From Streptococcus toyakuensis (GTDB lineage: Bacteria; Bacillota; Bacilli; Lactobacillales; Streptococcaceae): 64,000 bases of DNA. Within the stretch, counting starts at the first letter, position 1. Every line of letters starts with the position of its first letter. The notes below the pieces were generated by a model. It searched no databases and was not told where the DNA came from. It was given only the letters and a program-made list of their open reading frames with translations. The translations under genes and the position numbers were made by a program. The stretch lies in NCBI RefSeq assembly GCF_024346585.1, contig NZ_AP024523.1:1311001-1375000 (forward strand), in the 5' to 3' direction. Positions 12,823-25,960 of the stretch are shown one piece after another.

Positions 12823-13464
12823 CTATCTATAGTAACTGTACTTCTTCTCAACTTTTTTGGCAAGGATGGTCACAATACCAATCAAAATCAAGTAAATGGT
12901 TCCTGCTAAGAACATAGGAACCAGACTAGCATCACGGTTTGCAGCTGTACGACTAGCCAAGATAAGGTCTGAAATTCCTAGAGCGTAGACCAGAGAAGTA
13001 TCTTTGACCAAACTCATGACTTCGTTAAATACGCTAGGAAGAACAATTTTAGTCACCTGAGGCAAAATAATATAGCGCACTGTGTCAAAATGACTGAACT
13101 TCAAGACCTTAGCAGCCTCATATTGACCTTTAGGAATGGTATCAATTCCCCCACGAAAGATTTCAGCAAAGTAAGCCGCATAATTGAGAACAAAGGCAAT
13201 GATGGCCGCAGGAAGACGGTCCAAACGAATCCCAATACTTGGAAGCACATAATAAATAAAAATCAATTGCAAGAGCAAGGGTGTGCCTCGCATAATCCAG
13301 ATATAAATATTAATCAGATGATGGAGGAGCTTCCAATGGACTTGCAAGGCAAAGGCAATCAAAACGCCCAAGGGAATAGAAAAAATCAAGACCAGTGCAA
13401 ATACCTGCAAAGTCATGCTTGCACCGCTCAATAAACTCGGTAATATCTCAAACAAATAAGACAT
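12823..13464 (-). CDS. Amino acid ABC transporter permease
   Basis: Integral membrane subunit of the HisM/GlnP family, 213 aa, with about five hydrophobic segments. The conserved cytoplasmic EAA-type loop is visible as YEAAKVLKFSHFDTVRYIIL. The start is set at the ATG at 13464 because TTTTAGGAGGTGCAGT precedes it; an upstream in-frame extension of 19 codons has no ribosome site. First gene of the three-gene importer operon. Confidence 0.92.
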   Translation of the reverse strand: MSYLFEILPSLLSGASMTLQVFALVLIFSIPLGVLIAFALQVHWKLLHHLINIYIWIMRGTPLLLQLIFIYYVLPSIGIRLDRLPAAIIAFVLNYAAYFAEIFRGGIDTIPKGQYEAAKVLKFSHFDTVRYIILPQVTKIVLPSVFNEVMSLVKDTSLVYALGISDLILASRTAANRDASLVPMFLAGTIYLILIGIVTILAKKVEKKYSYYR

Positions 13465-13544
13465 ACTGCACCTCCTAAAAATAATTGTTCCTATTATAGC
13501 ATAAATAAACAAAATAACCAAGAAATTTTGTAAAAAAATTCTCT

Positions 13545-13592
13545 TTAAAAAAGAAAAACTATATCTATCAAAAATGATTAGATACAGTTTTT
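13545..13592 (-). terminator. Terminator of the TPR/AI-2E gene pair
   Basis: AAAACTATATCTA (13555-13567) and TAGATACAGTTTT (13579-13591) form a 13-bp stem with one G-U, followed on the minus strand by a T-rich run. Confidence 0.8.
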
Positions 13593-13604
13593 AAAAATAT
13601 ATTC

Positions 13605-14834
13605 TTACAATCTCTCAAATAGTTCTTGCATTTGCACATCATCTGGAACCAGTTTTAAGTAAGCTTGAGCATTGACTTTTGCTTCCTCAAAGTAGCCCAA
13701 TTCACGCAAGAGATAGATATAGTGTTCCAGAAATTCGGGATTGTCCTTCAAATCTCCTGCCAACTCTTGGTAAAGGTCGTAAGCAGTATCCAAATCGTCC
13801 ATTTCTTGATAAGAACGAGCAATCATCCACTTGGTCAAAAGATTTTCTGGCTCCTCACTTTGTAAATCTAGAATGTCTTCATAACGCTCCTGCTCTAGAT
13901 AGATAGTGGCTAGACGGAGTAAGATTTCTTCTGTATCCTCAGCGTCTTCTTTGGCAGTAAGGAGGTAGTTTTCTGCACCACTAGCATCATGTAATTCATA
14001 AGAAAATTGTGAAGCAGCCAGCAAGAGACGAGTTTCAAAGGGATTTTTCTCCAAGCCTTGCTTAGCGATACTCAGGGCTTCTTGAACTTGATGCTCCTTA
14101 TGTAAGGCCTGACTATAGCCATACTCATAGCCTTCAAAGTCAGGAGAAATGGTATCAAGCTGCTTAAAGTAGAGGACGGCCTTTTGGTATTCTTCTCGGT
14201 CAAAGTAAAGACTAGCCAATTCAAAAGCTGTTAGGTCATCGTATTCTAACTCCAGGGCTTTTTCTAAAAACTCTGTAGCTGTTTCAAATTTCCCTAACTG
14301 GGCATAGGCAAAGCCAATCCGTTGATAGGTAGAAATACCCGTTTGCTCATAAATAGTACGATTATCTAACTGAGCATAGCCTTGAATAGCCTCTTGGTAA
14401 TTTTCCAACTCACTATCCAACTCTGCCAAGCCCAATATCAAGAGAGGATCCTCTGAATAACTCAATGCCTCCAGCAATTTTTCACGCGCTACATCTGTCA
14501 AACCTTCCATCTGGTAAAGGTCTGCCTTAAGAGCCAAAGCTGAAACATACCAGTCACTGTCAGTTTGTATTTCCTCTAGATAGGCAAAGGCTTCTTCGAT
14601 TTGACCATCTTCGCTAGCAATAGCTGCCAGATTAAGATTTACCTCTGGAAAGTCCTCTAAGATTTTCAGGTAAATGTCCTTAGCCTGAGGATAAAAACCA
14701 ATCCCTTCAAGATAAGTTGCCAACTCATACAGAAGGTCACTTGGATCATTTTCTAAAGCTTTGACGAAATAATGTTCTGCCTTAACTAAATCTTGCTCTT
14801 CCAAAGCCTGTAACATCTGTTGACTATTGTTCAC
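13605..14834 (-). CDS. Tetratricopeptide repeat protein
   Basis: The 409-aa protein is built almost wholly of helical TPR-like pairs, with many 34-residue units and acidic spacing. Examples are the phrases ELATYLEGIGFYPQAKDIYL, GFAYAQLGKFETATEFLEKA and ASLYFDREEYQKAVLYFKQL. There is no signal peptide and no membrane segment, so it is probably cytosolic and a protein-protein scaffold. Its start overlaps the end of the AI-2E transporter gene by 11 nt, so translation is likely coupled. The partner is unknown. Confidence 0.85.
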   Translation of the reverse strand: MNNSQQMLQALEEQDLVKAEHYFVKALENDPSDLLYELATYLEGIGFYPQAKDIYLKILEDFPEVNLNLAAIASEDGQIEEAFAYLEEIQTDSDWYVSALALKADLYQMEGLTDVAREKLLEALSYSEDPLLILGLAELDSELENYQEAIQGYAQLDNRTIYEQTGISTYQRIGFAYAQLGKFETATEFLEKALELEYDDLTAFELASLYFDREEYQKAVLYFKQLDTISPDFEGYEYGYSQALHKEHQVQEALSIAKQGLEKNPFETRLLLAASQFSYELHDASGAENYLLTAKEDAEDTEEILLRLATIYLEQERYEDILDLQSEEPENLLTKWMIARSYQEMDDLDTAYDLYQELAGDLKDNPEFLEHYIYLLRELGYFEEAKVNAQAYLKLVPDDVQMQELFERL

Positions 14835-15990
14835 TCTTTACTTCCTCTCCTTCTAGTTCATATAAACCACTAACTACCTTATACCATTCGAAAATGGCTG
14901 AAATGACAACCTTAGCAGAAGCATAAACAGGAATACCGAGCAAGACTCCCCAGATACCAAACATGGATCCTGAAGTTAACAAAACAAAGAGAACATTAAT
15001 AGGGTGGATGTTTAATTGACTTCCCAAAATCAATGGAGAGACAAACCGTCCTTCAATAGTTTGTTCTACGATAAAGACAATCACTACTTTCAAAAGCATG
15101 ACTGGCCCAGCAATCAAGCCCAATACTAGGGCAGGAAGCATGGCTAGGAAGCTACCAAGATAAGGAACCAAATTTAAAATACCAGCAGTAACACCCAGCG
15201 TAACCGCATAACGTAGACCGATAATCTTGAAGAAGATAATAAACATTACTGCTACAATAATAGCTACTGTTACTTGCCCTCGAACATAGTTGGACAACTG
15301 TTGATTCACATCTGATAGAACTTGTCCAACAGGTTCTTTCAATTTCGTCGGCATAAATTGGGTCAAATAGTGACGCAATCCTTTCCCATCACGCAAGAGA
15401 TAAAAGAGCATGAAAGGAACAATAATCAAAGCAACAATCACTTGAGATGCCCCGCTAATAAAGGCACTCACCCAGTTAACTGCCTGAGAAGAAACCTTAC
15501 TTGCCCAAACTGTAGCCTGACTTGAGAAGTTTGTCAACACTTGCTCTAACTGAGGCCTGAAATCATCTGGCAAACGTTTGGTTACCAAATCATCAATAAC
15601 GCGATCAGCATCTTCCAGGTAGACTGGAACATTCCTTGCAAAACTTAAAACCTGACGTTGCAGATTTGGAATAGCTACTGCCAATCCCCAAATGATAAAG
15701 AGAGCGATGATGACAAAGACAATACTGATTGCGATAACACGATTGATTTTGCGTTTTTCCATCCAATCAACAATAGGATTTAATAAATAATATAGCAAAC
15801 CAGATAGAATGACTGGCAACATCACAACTGCCAAAAAGTCTAAAACAGGTGAAAATAGAAAACTAATCTTACTTAAAATAAAAAGATTCAGTCCCAATAA
15901 TAAAGTTACCAAAAATACCGTAATGGCCTTGTTATCCAAAAACCACTTAAAAAACCAAGATAGGCTAAAATGTTTCTCTTTTTGCTCCAT
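14824..15990 (-). CDS. AI-2E family (UPF0118) membrane transporter
   Basis: The 388-aa polytopic protein has hydrophobic segments at both ends and a long soluble loop (about residues 110-170), the layout of PF01594 permeases. Family phrases include PVILSGLLYYLLNPIVDWME and LNLVPYLGSFLAMLPALVLG near the re-entrant region. Members have been described as Na+(Li+)/H+ antiporters or AI-2 exporters, so the substrate should be treated as open. Cotranscribed with the TPR gene. The ATG follows AGAAAGGAAGTATTT. Confidence 0.88.
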   Translation of the reverse strand: MEQKEKHFSLSWFFKWFLDNKAITVFLVTLLLGLNLFILSKISFLFSPVLDFLAVVMLPVILSGLLYYLLNPIVDWMEKRKINRVIAISIVFVIIALFIIWGLAVAIPNLQRQVLSFARNVPVYLEDADRVIDDLVTKRLPDDFRPQLEQVLTNFSSQATVWASKVSSQAVNWVSAFISGASQVIVALIIVPFMLFYLLRDGKGLRHYLTQFMPTKLKEPVGQVLSDVNQQLSNYVRGQVTVAIIVAVMFIIFFKIIGLRYAVTLGVTAGILNLVPYLGSFLAMLPALVLGLIAGPVMLLKVVIVFIVEQTIEGRFVSPLILGSQLNIHPINVLFVLLTSGSMFGIWGVLLGIPVYASAKVVISAIFEWYKVVSGLYELEGEEVKSEQ

Positions 15991-16075
15991 AAATACTTCC
16001 TTTCTATTGTTCTCCCATTATACCATTTTTGAAACAAAATAACTCTTTTTTAAAGTGCTTACATGAAGACCACTA

Positions 16076-16104
16076 CATAAAAAATCTCCTCAAAAGAGGA
16101 GATT
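16076..16104 (-). terminator. Terminator of the oligopeptide-binding lipoprotein gene
   Basis: Perfect 9-bp arms AATCTCCTC (16083-16091) and GAGGAGATT (16096-16104) with an AAAA loop; the minus-strand transcript continues into TTTTATG. Confidence 0.88.
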
Positions 16105-16107
16105 CGA

Positions 16108-18090
16108 TTAGTCTTGAATATGACGGTCTAAGTTTTTCTGATAATCAGCATTGGATTTAGCTTTTTCATCAGCAAATTTCTTGCGGAACTCATCCATTTC
16201 TTTAGTAGTGACAATCTTATCTTGAATTTTCAGATATTTGTAGCTATTTTCACTAGTCTTGTCACCTACCCAGCCACCGGCACCACTGCCAGGAACCACT
16301 TTCGTCACTAGCATTTGAGCACCATCAGAGTATACTGGAGTAACAAGTGCACTATCTGACAACCAAGCTTGGGCCTTAGCATATTTGGTATAACGTTTTT
16401 GAAGGTCTGTTTTCTCACTATTTGCATCATCAATCAGTTCTTTGTATTTATCCAATCCAACTGTTTTAATAACTGGATTGTCTGTTCCTGGTGCCACACC
16501 AAGAGCACTTAGGAGACTTGGACCTGAAGTTGGATCAAATACATCTAGATAAGTCGATGGATCTGCAAAGTCTGGAGTCCAACCACTGACTGCATTAATA
16601 TCCCAGTCAGTATTTGCATTGGAAGTAGCTAGAGTAGTCATACTTCCCAATTCGTCATTAGAAACTTGTTGAATATCAACAACTACATTTTCAGAGCCTA
16701 AGGCTTCCTCAATGGATTGTTTATAAGACTGAACCTGACGAATAAAATCTGGATTTGATGAAGAAATTGGCAAATCTAAATGAATTGGGAACTGTACTCC
16801 ATCAGCTTGCAGAGTTTTCTTAGCAGATTCAAACTTAGCCTTAGCCTTGTCTACATTATGAAGTGAATCTTGGGCATCATCAAGACTAACATCTTTCCAG
16901 ACGTTATCCAATTTATCCAATTCTGTCTTAGTAACTTGACCAAATGTTTGATCTCCTACTTGAACAAATGTTGGAGGAGTGAAACTTGTCCGTAACTTAC
17001 GAGGTCCTACTTCATCACCAAATACTTGAGAGATCCCTGCTTTACGATCTACCGCAAAAGTCAAGGCTTGACGGAAATCTTTGTTTAACAAGGCTTTCTT
17101 AGTAGATGTTTTTTCTGCATCACTTGTTTTAGCAGTGTGATTGTAATTTACACGATCGATATTGGTTGAGATATAAAAAACTCCTCCACGCTGTTGACCA
17201 TACACAATATTATCCTTGTATTTTTCTTTTAGACGTTCATAGTTAGCAGAGTTTTTAAAGAGTGGTGCAGCTGGATAGTGTCCCTCATCAAAACCGCGAC
17301 CTAGAGAGTCTGCATCTTGACCATCAAAGAAGGATAACTTGATATCATCAATAAAGACATTTTGTTTATCCCAGTAGTTTTGATTTTTGGTCATTTCGAT
17401 AGAAGACTTAGATGTAAGACCTTTGAGGAGATAAGGCCCATTGTATAGAATACTCGTTACATCAGTTGGTTTACCAAAGTCATCTCCTTTAGAAGCTAAA
17501 AAGTCTTCATTGACTGGTGCAAGGACTCCCATTGTTGTTTTTGAATTCCAGAAAGACTCTGGATGATTCAAAGTATAAACAACAGTATAATCGTCAGTTG
17601 CTTTTACACCAACAGTAGAAAAATCCGTTGTTTTCCCATTTACATAGTCATCCAATCCTTTGATAGAATCCTGTACGAGATAAAGAGCCTGTGATTTCTT
17701 ATCTGCTGCGTGTTTCAGACCAGTTACAAAGTCTTGAGCCTTGACTTCACCATACTCTTCCCCCTCGTTGGTATACCATTTTACACCCTGACGGATTTTA
17801 TAGGTATAGGTCAAACCATCTTTGGAAACAGTCCAATCTTCTGCAACTGATGGAACCAGATTTCCATATTGGTCATTTTCAAGTAAACCGTCAATAACGT
17901 TACCTGTGACCTGTTTAGTGCTGACATTTCCTGAAACTGTATAATCCAGAGTCGAAGGATCTGATGAAAATACATAGGCATAAGTAACTGGCTTATTTGC
18001 TTCTTTATTAGCATTACCAGATGAACACGCTGCTAGGACAGCAGCCGAAAGTACAGCAACTCCTGCTGCTAGGAAAACACGTTTTTTCAT
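16108..18090 (-). CDS. AmiA/AliA-family oligopeptide-binding lipoprotein
   Basis: Extracellular peptide-binding protein (SBP_bac_5) that would feed the Ami oligopeptide permease; no permease genes lie next to it. From ATG 18090 the protein is 660 aa with lipobox VLAAC (Cys22). Conserved family phrases are GLLENDQYGNLVPSVAEDW, KDGLTYTYKIRQGVKWYT, ALLNKDFRQALTFAVDR and a C-terminal LKIQDKIVT. The start is set by AAAGGAGTTTGTTT; the longer frame begins inside the promoter. It resembles AliA/AmiA paralogues but I cannot tell which of these (or an AliC/AliD type) it is. Confidence 0.9.
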   Translation of the reverse strand: MKKRVFLAAGVAVLSAAVLAACSSGNANKEANKPVTYAYVFSSDPSTLDYTVSGNVSTKQVTGNVIDGLLENDQYGNLVPSVAEDWTVSKDGLTYTYKIRQGVKWYTNEGEEYGEVKAQDFVTGLKHAADKKSQALYLVQDSIKGLDDYVNGKTTDFSTVGVKATDDYTVVYTLNHPESFWNSKTTMGVLAPVNEDFLASKGDDFGKPTDVTSILYNGPYLLKGLTSKSSIEMTKNQNYWDKQNVFIDDIKLSFFDGQDADSLGRGFDEGHYPAAPLFKNSANYERLKEKYKDNIVYGQQRGGVFYISTNIDRVNYNHTAKTSDAEKTSTKKALLNKDFRQALTFAVDRKAGISQVFGDEVGPRKLRTSFTPPTFVQVGDQTFGQVTKTELDKLDNVWKDVSLDDAQDSLHNVDKAKAKFESAKKTLQADGVQFPIHLDLPISSSNPDFIRQVQSYKQSIEEALGSENVVVDIQQVSNDELGSMTTLATSNANTDWDINAVSGWTPDFADPSTYLDVFDPTSGPSLLSALGVAPGTDNPVIKTVGLDKYKELIDDANSEKTDLQKRYTKYAKAQAWLSDSALVTPVYSDGAQMLVTKVVPGSGAGGWVGDKTSENSYKYLKIQDKIVTTKEMDEFRKKFADEKAKSNADYQKNLDRHIQD

Positions 18091-18121
18091 AAACAAACTC
18101 CTTTGCAATTTGTATAAGATT

Positions 18122-18149
18122 ATTATAGCACTTTTCAAAAGGAAATCAA
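18122..18149 (-). promoter_or_regulatory. Promoter of the oligopeptide-binding gene
   Basis: TTGATT (18144-18149), 16-bp spacer, TGC-TATAAT (extended -10; TATAAT at 18122-18127) on the minus strand. Confidence 0.75.
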
Positions 18150-18224
18150 TACAAAATCAAGTTTGATTTAATATTTTATTATATTTATATCTATGTTATA
18201 GAATTCCTTCAACTACATTTTTTG

Positions 18225-18233
18225 TGATATAAT
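18225..18233 (+). promoter_or_regulatory. Extended -10 promoter of the lactonase gene
   Basis: TGA-TATAAT with TATAAT at 18228-18233 and no good -35; leader about 20 nt. Confidence 0.6.
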
Positions 18234-18261
18234 AGTCTTATCTTTATATAGAGGTAACGTT

Positions 18262-19275
18262 ATGAAAGAAACTGTTTATTTTGGAACTTACACACGTCGT
18301 ACTTCCCAAGGGATTTACAAGGCAGACTTTGATACAGAAACTGGTCAGCTTTCAAATCTAGAACTTTTTGCAGCTGAGCCAAGTCCAACCTACCTTGCCT
18401 TTGACCAGCACCAACATTTATACACCGTTGGTAGTCAAGACGATAAGGGGGGAATTGCAGCCTATCAAACTGACGGGACTTTGTTAAATCATGTTGTTGA
18501 GGAGGGAGCCCCCCACTGTTATGTTGCTGTTGATGAAAAGCGTGATTTGGTTTACGCAGCCAACTACCACAAAGGACAGGTCCTTGTTTATAAACGTCAG
18601 GAAGATGGTCGTCTTCTACTTAGTGATGTAGATCAACACAGGGGCCAAGGTCCACATGAAAATCAAGCATCTCCTCATGTTCACTATACAGATTTAACAC
18701 CTGACCACTATCTAGTGACTTGTGACTTGGGAACTGACCAAGTCATCACCTATGACCTTGATCAAGAAGGGAAATTATCTAAACTCTATACCTACAATAG
18801 TATTCCTGGAGCTGGTTCTCGTCATATCGTTTTCCATAACCACTATAAAATCGCTTATCTCATTTGTGAACTCAATAGTACTATCGAGGTTTTAATCTAC
18901 GATGGTGTTGGCGAATTTGAACGTATGCAAGTTATTTCAACTTTACCAGAAGCTTACAAAGGCTTTAATGGAACCGCTGCTATTCGTCTCTCTAAAGACG
19001 GTAAATACCTCTACGCTTCTAACCGTGGCCATGATTCTATCGCAGTATATACCATCCTTGCGGACGGTAGCTTAGAGTTGTTAGAAATCGTTCCGACACA
19101 TGGTCAGACTCCACGAGATTTTGATTTGACACCCGACCAAAAATTTCTCATTGCTGTCCACCAAGACTCTGACAATGCAACTGTCTTTAAACGTAATTGT
19201 GACAATGGTCGTCTAGCAGAACTCTCCAACAACTTCCATGTTCCCGAAGCAGTCTGCATCCGTTTTGCCCCTTAA
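18262..19275 (+). CDS. Lactonase family protein (6-phosphogluconolactonase-like beta-propeller)
   Basis: The 337-aa protein of the YkgB/Pgl lactonase family is a seven-bladed propeller that may hydrolyse 6-phosphogluconolactone. Family signatures visible are YFGTYTRRTSQGIYKADFD at the N-terminus, SPHVHYTDLTPDHYLVTCDLG in the middle and KYLYASNRGHDSIAVY plus GQTPRDFDLTPDQKFLIA near the end. The start is supported by AGAGGTAACGTT. No other pentose phosphate gene is adjacent; it is convergent with the ATPase operon and shares its terminator. The physiological substrate is unproven. Confidence 0.88.
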   Translation: MKETVYFGTYTRRTSQGIYKADFDTETGQLSNLELFAAEPSPTYLAFDQHQHLYTVGSQDDKGGIAAYQTDGTLLNHVVEEGAPHCYVAVDEKRDLVYAANYHKGQVLVYKRQEDGRLLLSDVDQHRGQGPHENQASPHVHYTDLTPDHYLVTCDLGTDQVITYDLDQEGKLSKLYTYNSIPGAGSRHIVFHNHYKIAYLICELNSTIEVLIYDGVGEFERMQVISTLPEAYKGFNGTAAIRLSKDGKYLYASNRGHDSIAVYTILADGSLELLEIVPTHGQTPRDFDLTPDQKFLIAVHQDSDNATVFKRNCDNGRLAELSNNFHVPEAVCIRFAP

Positions 19276-19285
19276 TAAAACATAT

Positions 19286-19321
19286 AAAAAATGAACTTGG
19301 AATTTTCAAGTTCATTTTTTC
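19286..19321. terminator. Bidirectional terminator between the lactonase gene and atpC
   Basis: AAAAATGAACTTG (19286-19298) and CAAGTTCATTTTTT (19307-19320) form a perfect stem with A and T runs on both sides. It lies between two converging genes. Confidence 0.9.
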
Positions 19322-19741
19322 TTATAGTCTATTTCCGACATTAATACGGTTAATGGCACGTTGCAGTGCAATCTTCGCACGACGTTCTTGGTCAATCAAG
19401 TGTTTGTCTTGTGCTTCTTCAATTGCACGTTCTGCACGAAGTTTGGCACGTTCTGCACGACTGATATCGATATCACGAGCACGTTCTGCAGAGTCAGCGA
19501 CGATTGTAATCATATCATTGGCAATTTCAATAACACCGCCGTTTACTGCAATCCAGTTCACGTGATCTTCGTCATCAATACGTTTCACCTTTACTTCATC
19601 AACTGCTAAAACCGCAATCATATTTTCATGTCGTGGCAAGATCCCCATCTCACCATCCAGAGTTCGAACCGATACATAGCTGGCATGGTGATCATAGACG
19701 AGGCCATCTGGTGTCACGATCTGGACAGTTAACTGAGCCAT
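19322..19741 (-). CDS. atpC: F1Fo ATP synthase subunit epsilon
   Basis: Central-stalk subunit and inhibitor of the F1 motor, 139 aa. The N-terminal beta-sandwich contains [18 protein letters not shown] and [17 protein letters not shown]; the C-terminal helical hairpin is Arg- and Glu-rich ([18 protein letters not shown]). Last gene of the atp operon, 10 nt behind atpD. Confidence 0.96.
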   Translation of the reverse strand: MAQLTVQIVTPDGLVYDHHASYVSVRTLDGEMGILPRHENMIAVLAVDEVKVKRIDDEDHVNWIAVNGGVIEIANDMITIVADSAERARDIDISRAERAKLRAERAIEEAQDKHLIDQERRAKIALQRAINRINVGNRL

Positions 19742-19751
19742 AGATCACCTC

Positions 19752-21167
<1,416 letters not shown>

Positions 21168-21193
21168 CTATTCTATATAAGATACTGTCGGTT

Positions 21194-21208
21194 CCTAGCT
21201 CAACTAGG
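21194..21208 (-). other. Small inverted repeat between atpG and atpD
   Basis: CCTAG-CTCAA-CTAGG in the only long gap (85 nt) within the atp operon. It is too short and lacks a T run, so it is not a terminator; an mRNA-processing or stability role is speculative. Confidence 0.3.
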
Positions 21209-21243
21209 TCCTAAGTTCATTTTCATACGAGCTGGACTAGAGC

Positions 21244-22122
21244 CTATTCTAAGGCACTAGCTCCTGCTACGATTTCTGTAATTTCTTGTGTAATCGCCGC
21301 CTGTCTGGCACGGTTATACTGAATTGTCAAATCATTGATGACTTTCTTAGCATTATCTGTCGCTGTTTGCATGGCGGTCATACCTGCAGCATTTTCAGCT
21401 GTCTTGGCATCGATAATAGCCCCGTAAATCATACTTTCTGCAAACTGAGGCAACAACTGCTCCAAAATTTCTTCTCGGCTGGTTTCCAATTCAAAAGTCA
21501 AGCTGTAGTCTTCATCCGCTTCATTTGGATCCAAGTCAACAATCGGAAGCATTTGTTCCACACGCATTTGACTGGTTAGCGTATTGACATGGTGGTTATA
21601 GCAGACATAGAGTTCATCAAAAAGTTCATTTTGGTACATTTCAACAGTTTTTGAAATAATCTTACGAACTTGATCAAAGCTAGGTTGGTCTGCCAAGCCA
21701 CGTAGTTCATAAAGTGGTTGAATACCACGAGCCTTAAAGAAATCAGCTCCCATTCCACCAATACAGATCATTTCAAAACCTTTACCGTCTGGATGGTATT
21801 CTTCCTTCAACTCCATAACGGCTTTTAGAATAGAGGAATTATACCCTCCAACCAAACCGCGATCTGAAGTGATGACGATATAGGCTGTCTTCTTCACGGG
21901 ACGGCTAATCAACATGGGATTAGTTGAACCACCAGCTCCATTACCATGAAGAATATCTGTCAAAAGTTTGCGAACCTTCTGAGCGTAAACTTGAAAGTTG
22001 CGAGCTGCTTCTTCAGAGCGACCTAGCTTAGCAGCTGATACCATTTGCATGGCATTAGTGATTTGACTCGTATTTTTTGTTGAGGCGATTTTTGTTTTAA
22101 TATCATTTAGAGATACTGCCAT
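21244..22122 (-). CDS. atpG: F1Fo ATP synthase subunit gamma
   Basis: Rotor shaft of F1, 292 aa. The N-terminal helix ([20 protein letters not shown]) and the C-terminal helix ([20 protein letters not shown]) together form the antiparallel coiled coil. The core phrase [13 protein letters not shown] is typical of gamma. Lies 15 nt behind atpA. Confidence 0.97.
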   Translation of the reverse strand: MAVSLNDIKTKIASTKNTSQITNAMQMVSAAKLGRSEEAARNFQVYAQKVRKLLTDILHGNGAGGSTNPMLISRPVKKTAYIVITSDRGLVGGYNSSILKAVMELKEEYHPDGKGFEMICIGGMGADFFKARGIQPLYELRGLADQPSFDQVRKIISKTVEMYQNELFDELYVCYNHHVNTLTSQMRVEQMLPIVDLDPNEADEDYSLTFELETSREEILEQLLPQFAESMIYGAIIDAKTAENAAGMTAMQTATDNAKKVINDLTIQYNRARQAAITQEITEIVAGASALE

Positions 22123-22137
22123 CTGACACCTCTATTC

Positions 22138-24193
<2,056 letters not shown>

Positions 24194-24194
<1 letters not shown>

Positions 24195-24688
24195 TAAGCT
24201 TCTCCTAACTGATCGATATACTGATCAATGAGTTCTTTATGGGCATGACCGTCAAGGTTTTGTGAGATGATTTTACCAGCCAAGCTGATTGTCAAATCTG
24301 CTACCTCACCCTTAACGCTTTGTAAAGCTTCAGCTTTATTTTGAGCAATTTCTTGGTTCGCTTTTTCTTTCAAGCGTCCTGCTTCTAGCTTAGCATCTGC
24401 TAAAATATTAGCTTTACTTTTCTCAGCTGTTTCTTTCGCATTCTCAATGATTGTCTTAGCTTCTTTACGGCTACCAGCCAATTCATCTTCGCGTTTTTGA
24501 GCCAATACTTCTGCTTTTTGACGTGCTTGTTCAGCTCCGTCAATATCTGCTGCAATTTTTTCTGCTCTTTGTTCGAAAATGCTAGCCAAATTTGACCAAG
24601 CGTATTTCTTAACCAAGACTAGCAAGAGAATAAAGGAACCAGCGATTAGTATAAAATCACCAAGTAATTCACCTACTGTTACATTCAT
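24194..24688 (-). CDS. atpF: F1Fo ATP synthase subunit b
   Basis: Peripheral-stalk subunit, 164 aa, with one N-terminal membrane segment ([20 protein letters not shown]) followed by a long charged coiled coil (residues about 35-140). Follows atpB after 13 nt. Confidence 0.95.
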
Positions 24689-24701
24689 AAACTACTCCTT
24701 T

Positions 24702-25412
24702 CTATTCTTCATCATTAATTTTATTTCCTAGGTACATTGAAGATAACAATGTAAATACATATGCTTGTACACAAGAAATAAAAACAGAAAATGCAGTCCA
24801 GATTAGATTTGTTCCAAAAGCAATAGGATACCAATAGAAGGCCTGATGAGAAAGTAGGACTAACATACTTGCCATCACTTCTCCTGCAAAGATATTACCA
24901 AAGACCCGCAATGCAAGTGAAAGGAGATTGGTAACTTCTTCTAAGAGATTCATTGGTGTCATAAAACCTGGTGTTACAAATGCTTTTAAATACTTTTTGA
25001 TTCCACGACGACGAATTCCTTCTACGTGGGTCATTAAGATAATTGTAAAAGACAAGACCAAGTCAAATGACAAATTTGCTGTTGGTGAGGTCCAAAGATT
25101 TACACCATCTGTAGTCTGAATTCTAGCCATTAAGCCAATATTATTTGCAATGGCCATAAATAGGAATAAACAGAAATAAAAGAGAGAATAATCCTTTATC
25201 ATTGGACCAAGGTTTGATTTTGTAAATCCAACAACAAAATCAAATAAATACTCTAATACATTTTGTTTTCCTGTGGGTCTCAAAGTCATATTGCGACTCG
25301 CCCAATAAATAAAGCCAAAAATAAGTGCTACAGTCAACAAAGTCAAAACTACTATGGTTAAATTAAAGGTAACAGGACCAATATTGATGGTTGGATTAAT
25401 ACTTTCTTCCAT
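24702..25412 (-). CDS. atpB: F1Fo ATP synthase subunit a
   Basis: Proton-channel subunit, 236 aa, with several membrane helices. The essential arginine region is visible as [20 protein letters not shown], which carries the conserved Arg in helix 4. The C-terminal helix [20 protein letters not shown] carries the family Gln. Follows atpE after 33 nt. Confidence 0.96.
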   Translation of the reverse strand: MEESINPTINIGPVTFNLTIVVLTLLTVALIFGFIYWASRNMTLRPTGKQNVLEYLFDFVVGFTKSNLGPMIKDYSLFYFCLFLFMAIANNIGLMARIQTTDGVNLWTSPTANLSFDLVLSFTIILMTHVEGIRRRGIKKYLKAFVTPGFMTPMNLLEEVTNLLSLALRVFGNIFAGEVMASMLVLLSHQAFYWYPIAFGTNLIWTAFSVFISCVQAYVFTLLSSMYLGNKINDEE

Positions 25413-25445
25413 CTAAAATCCTCCCTTTTTCAATTTATACTTCTT

Positions 25446-25646
25446 TTATTTGATGATAAATGAAAAGACAAGAGTAACGAAGAAAGTACCTTCAATAAAG
25501 GCAACCCCTAGGATCATCAAACTACGTAGTTCTGAGATGATATCTGGTTGGCGAGCAACTGATTTCAACAAACCGTTCATCAACATACCTTCACCAAGAG
25601 ATACACCCATACAGGCAAGACATAGACCGAAAAATGTTAAATTCAT
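25446..25646 (-). CDS. atpE: F1Fo ATP synthase subunit c (optochin target)
   Basis: Two-helix ring subunit of 66 aa that carries protons through Fo. The proton-binding acid is E52 in FIEGTFFV, and the polar loop is ARQPD (31-35). Residues linked to optochin response in pneumococci (Met13, Gly14, Gly20, Val48, Ala49) are all present here. Several other positions (for example Phe6, Leu10, Leu17, Met21, Ile36-Ile37, Leu40, Ile45) differ from the pneumococcal sequence I remember, which suggests a non-pneumococcal mitis-group strain. First gene of the operon. Confidence 0.95.
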   Translation of the reverse strand: MNLTFFGLCLACMGVSLGEGMLMNGLLKSVARQPDIISELRSLMILGVAFIEGTFFVTLVFSFIIK

Positions 25647-25681
25647 GACGAATTCTCCTTTTAATTAAAATTTACTTACTT

Positions 25682-25710
25682 AGTTTAGTCCTAAAAATTG
25701 GATTTGTCAA
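25682..25710 (-). promoter_or_regulatory. Promoter of the atp operon
   Basis: TTGACA (forward 25705-25710), 17-bp spacer, TAAACT (25682-25687) on the minus strand, about 35 nt before the atpE start. A consensus -35 fits a highly expressed operon. Confidence 0.8.
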
Positions 25711-25724
25711 CTTTTTACTAACAT

Positions 25725-25738
25725 TGAAAGCGTTTAAT
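25725..25738. promoter_or_regulatory. cre-like site upstream of the atp promoter
   Basis: TGAAAGCGTTTAAT matches 12 of 14 positions of the CcpA consensus TGWNANCGNTNWCA and lies just upstream of the -35. Binding is not established. Confidence 0.35.
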
Positions 25739-25842
25739 GAAAATTATTTACAATTTTACTATTTTTAAGTCTATTATATAGAAAATTTTGGAAAAAACTT
25801 GTAATAAATCCGTCTATTATCTAGGTCTTTCTGAAAAATAAT

Positions 25843-25869
25843 GAAAAAATCCGAGATGAAATCTCGGAT
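25843..25869 (-). terminator. Terminator of the U32 family gene
   Basis: Perfect arms ATCCGAGAT (25849-25857) and ATCTCGGAT (25861-25869), loop GAA, followed by six T on the minus strand. It lies 91 nt past the U32 stop. Confidence 0.85.
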
Positions 25870-25960
25870 GGAAATTAATATATTTTTTTAACCTAATGTT
25901 CTTTTAGTAAATAGGATTAAAGGGAAAGCAACTAGAAAGCTTTCGTCCCCTACATATTTA

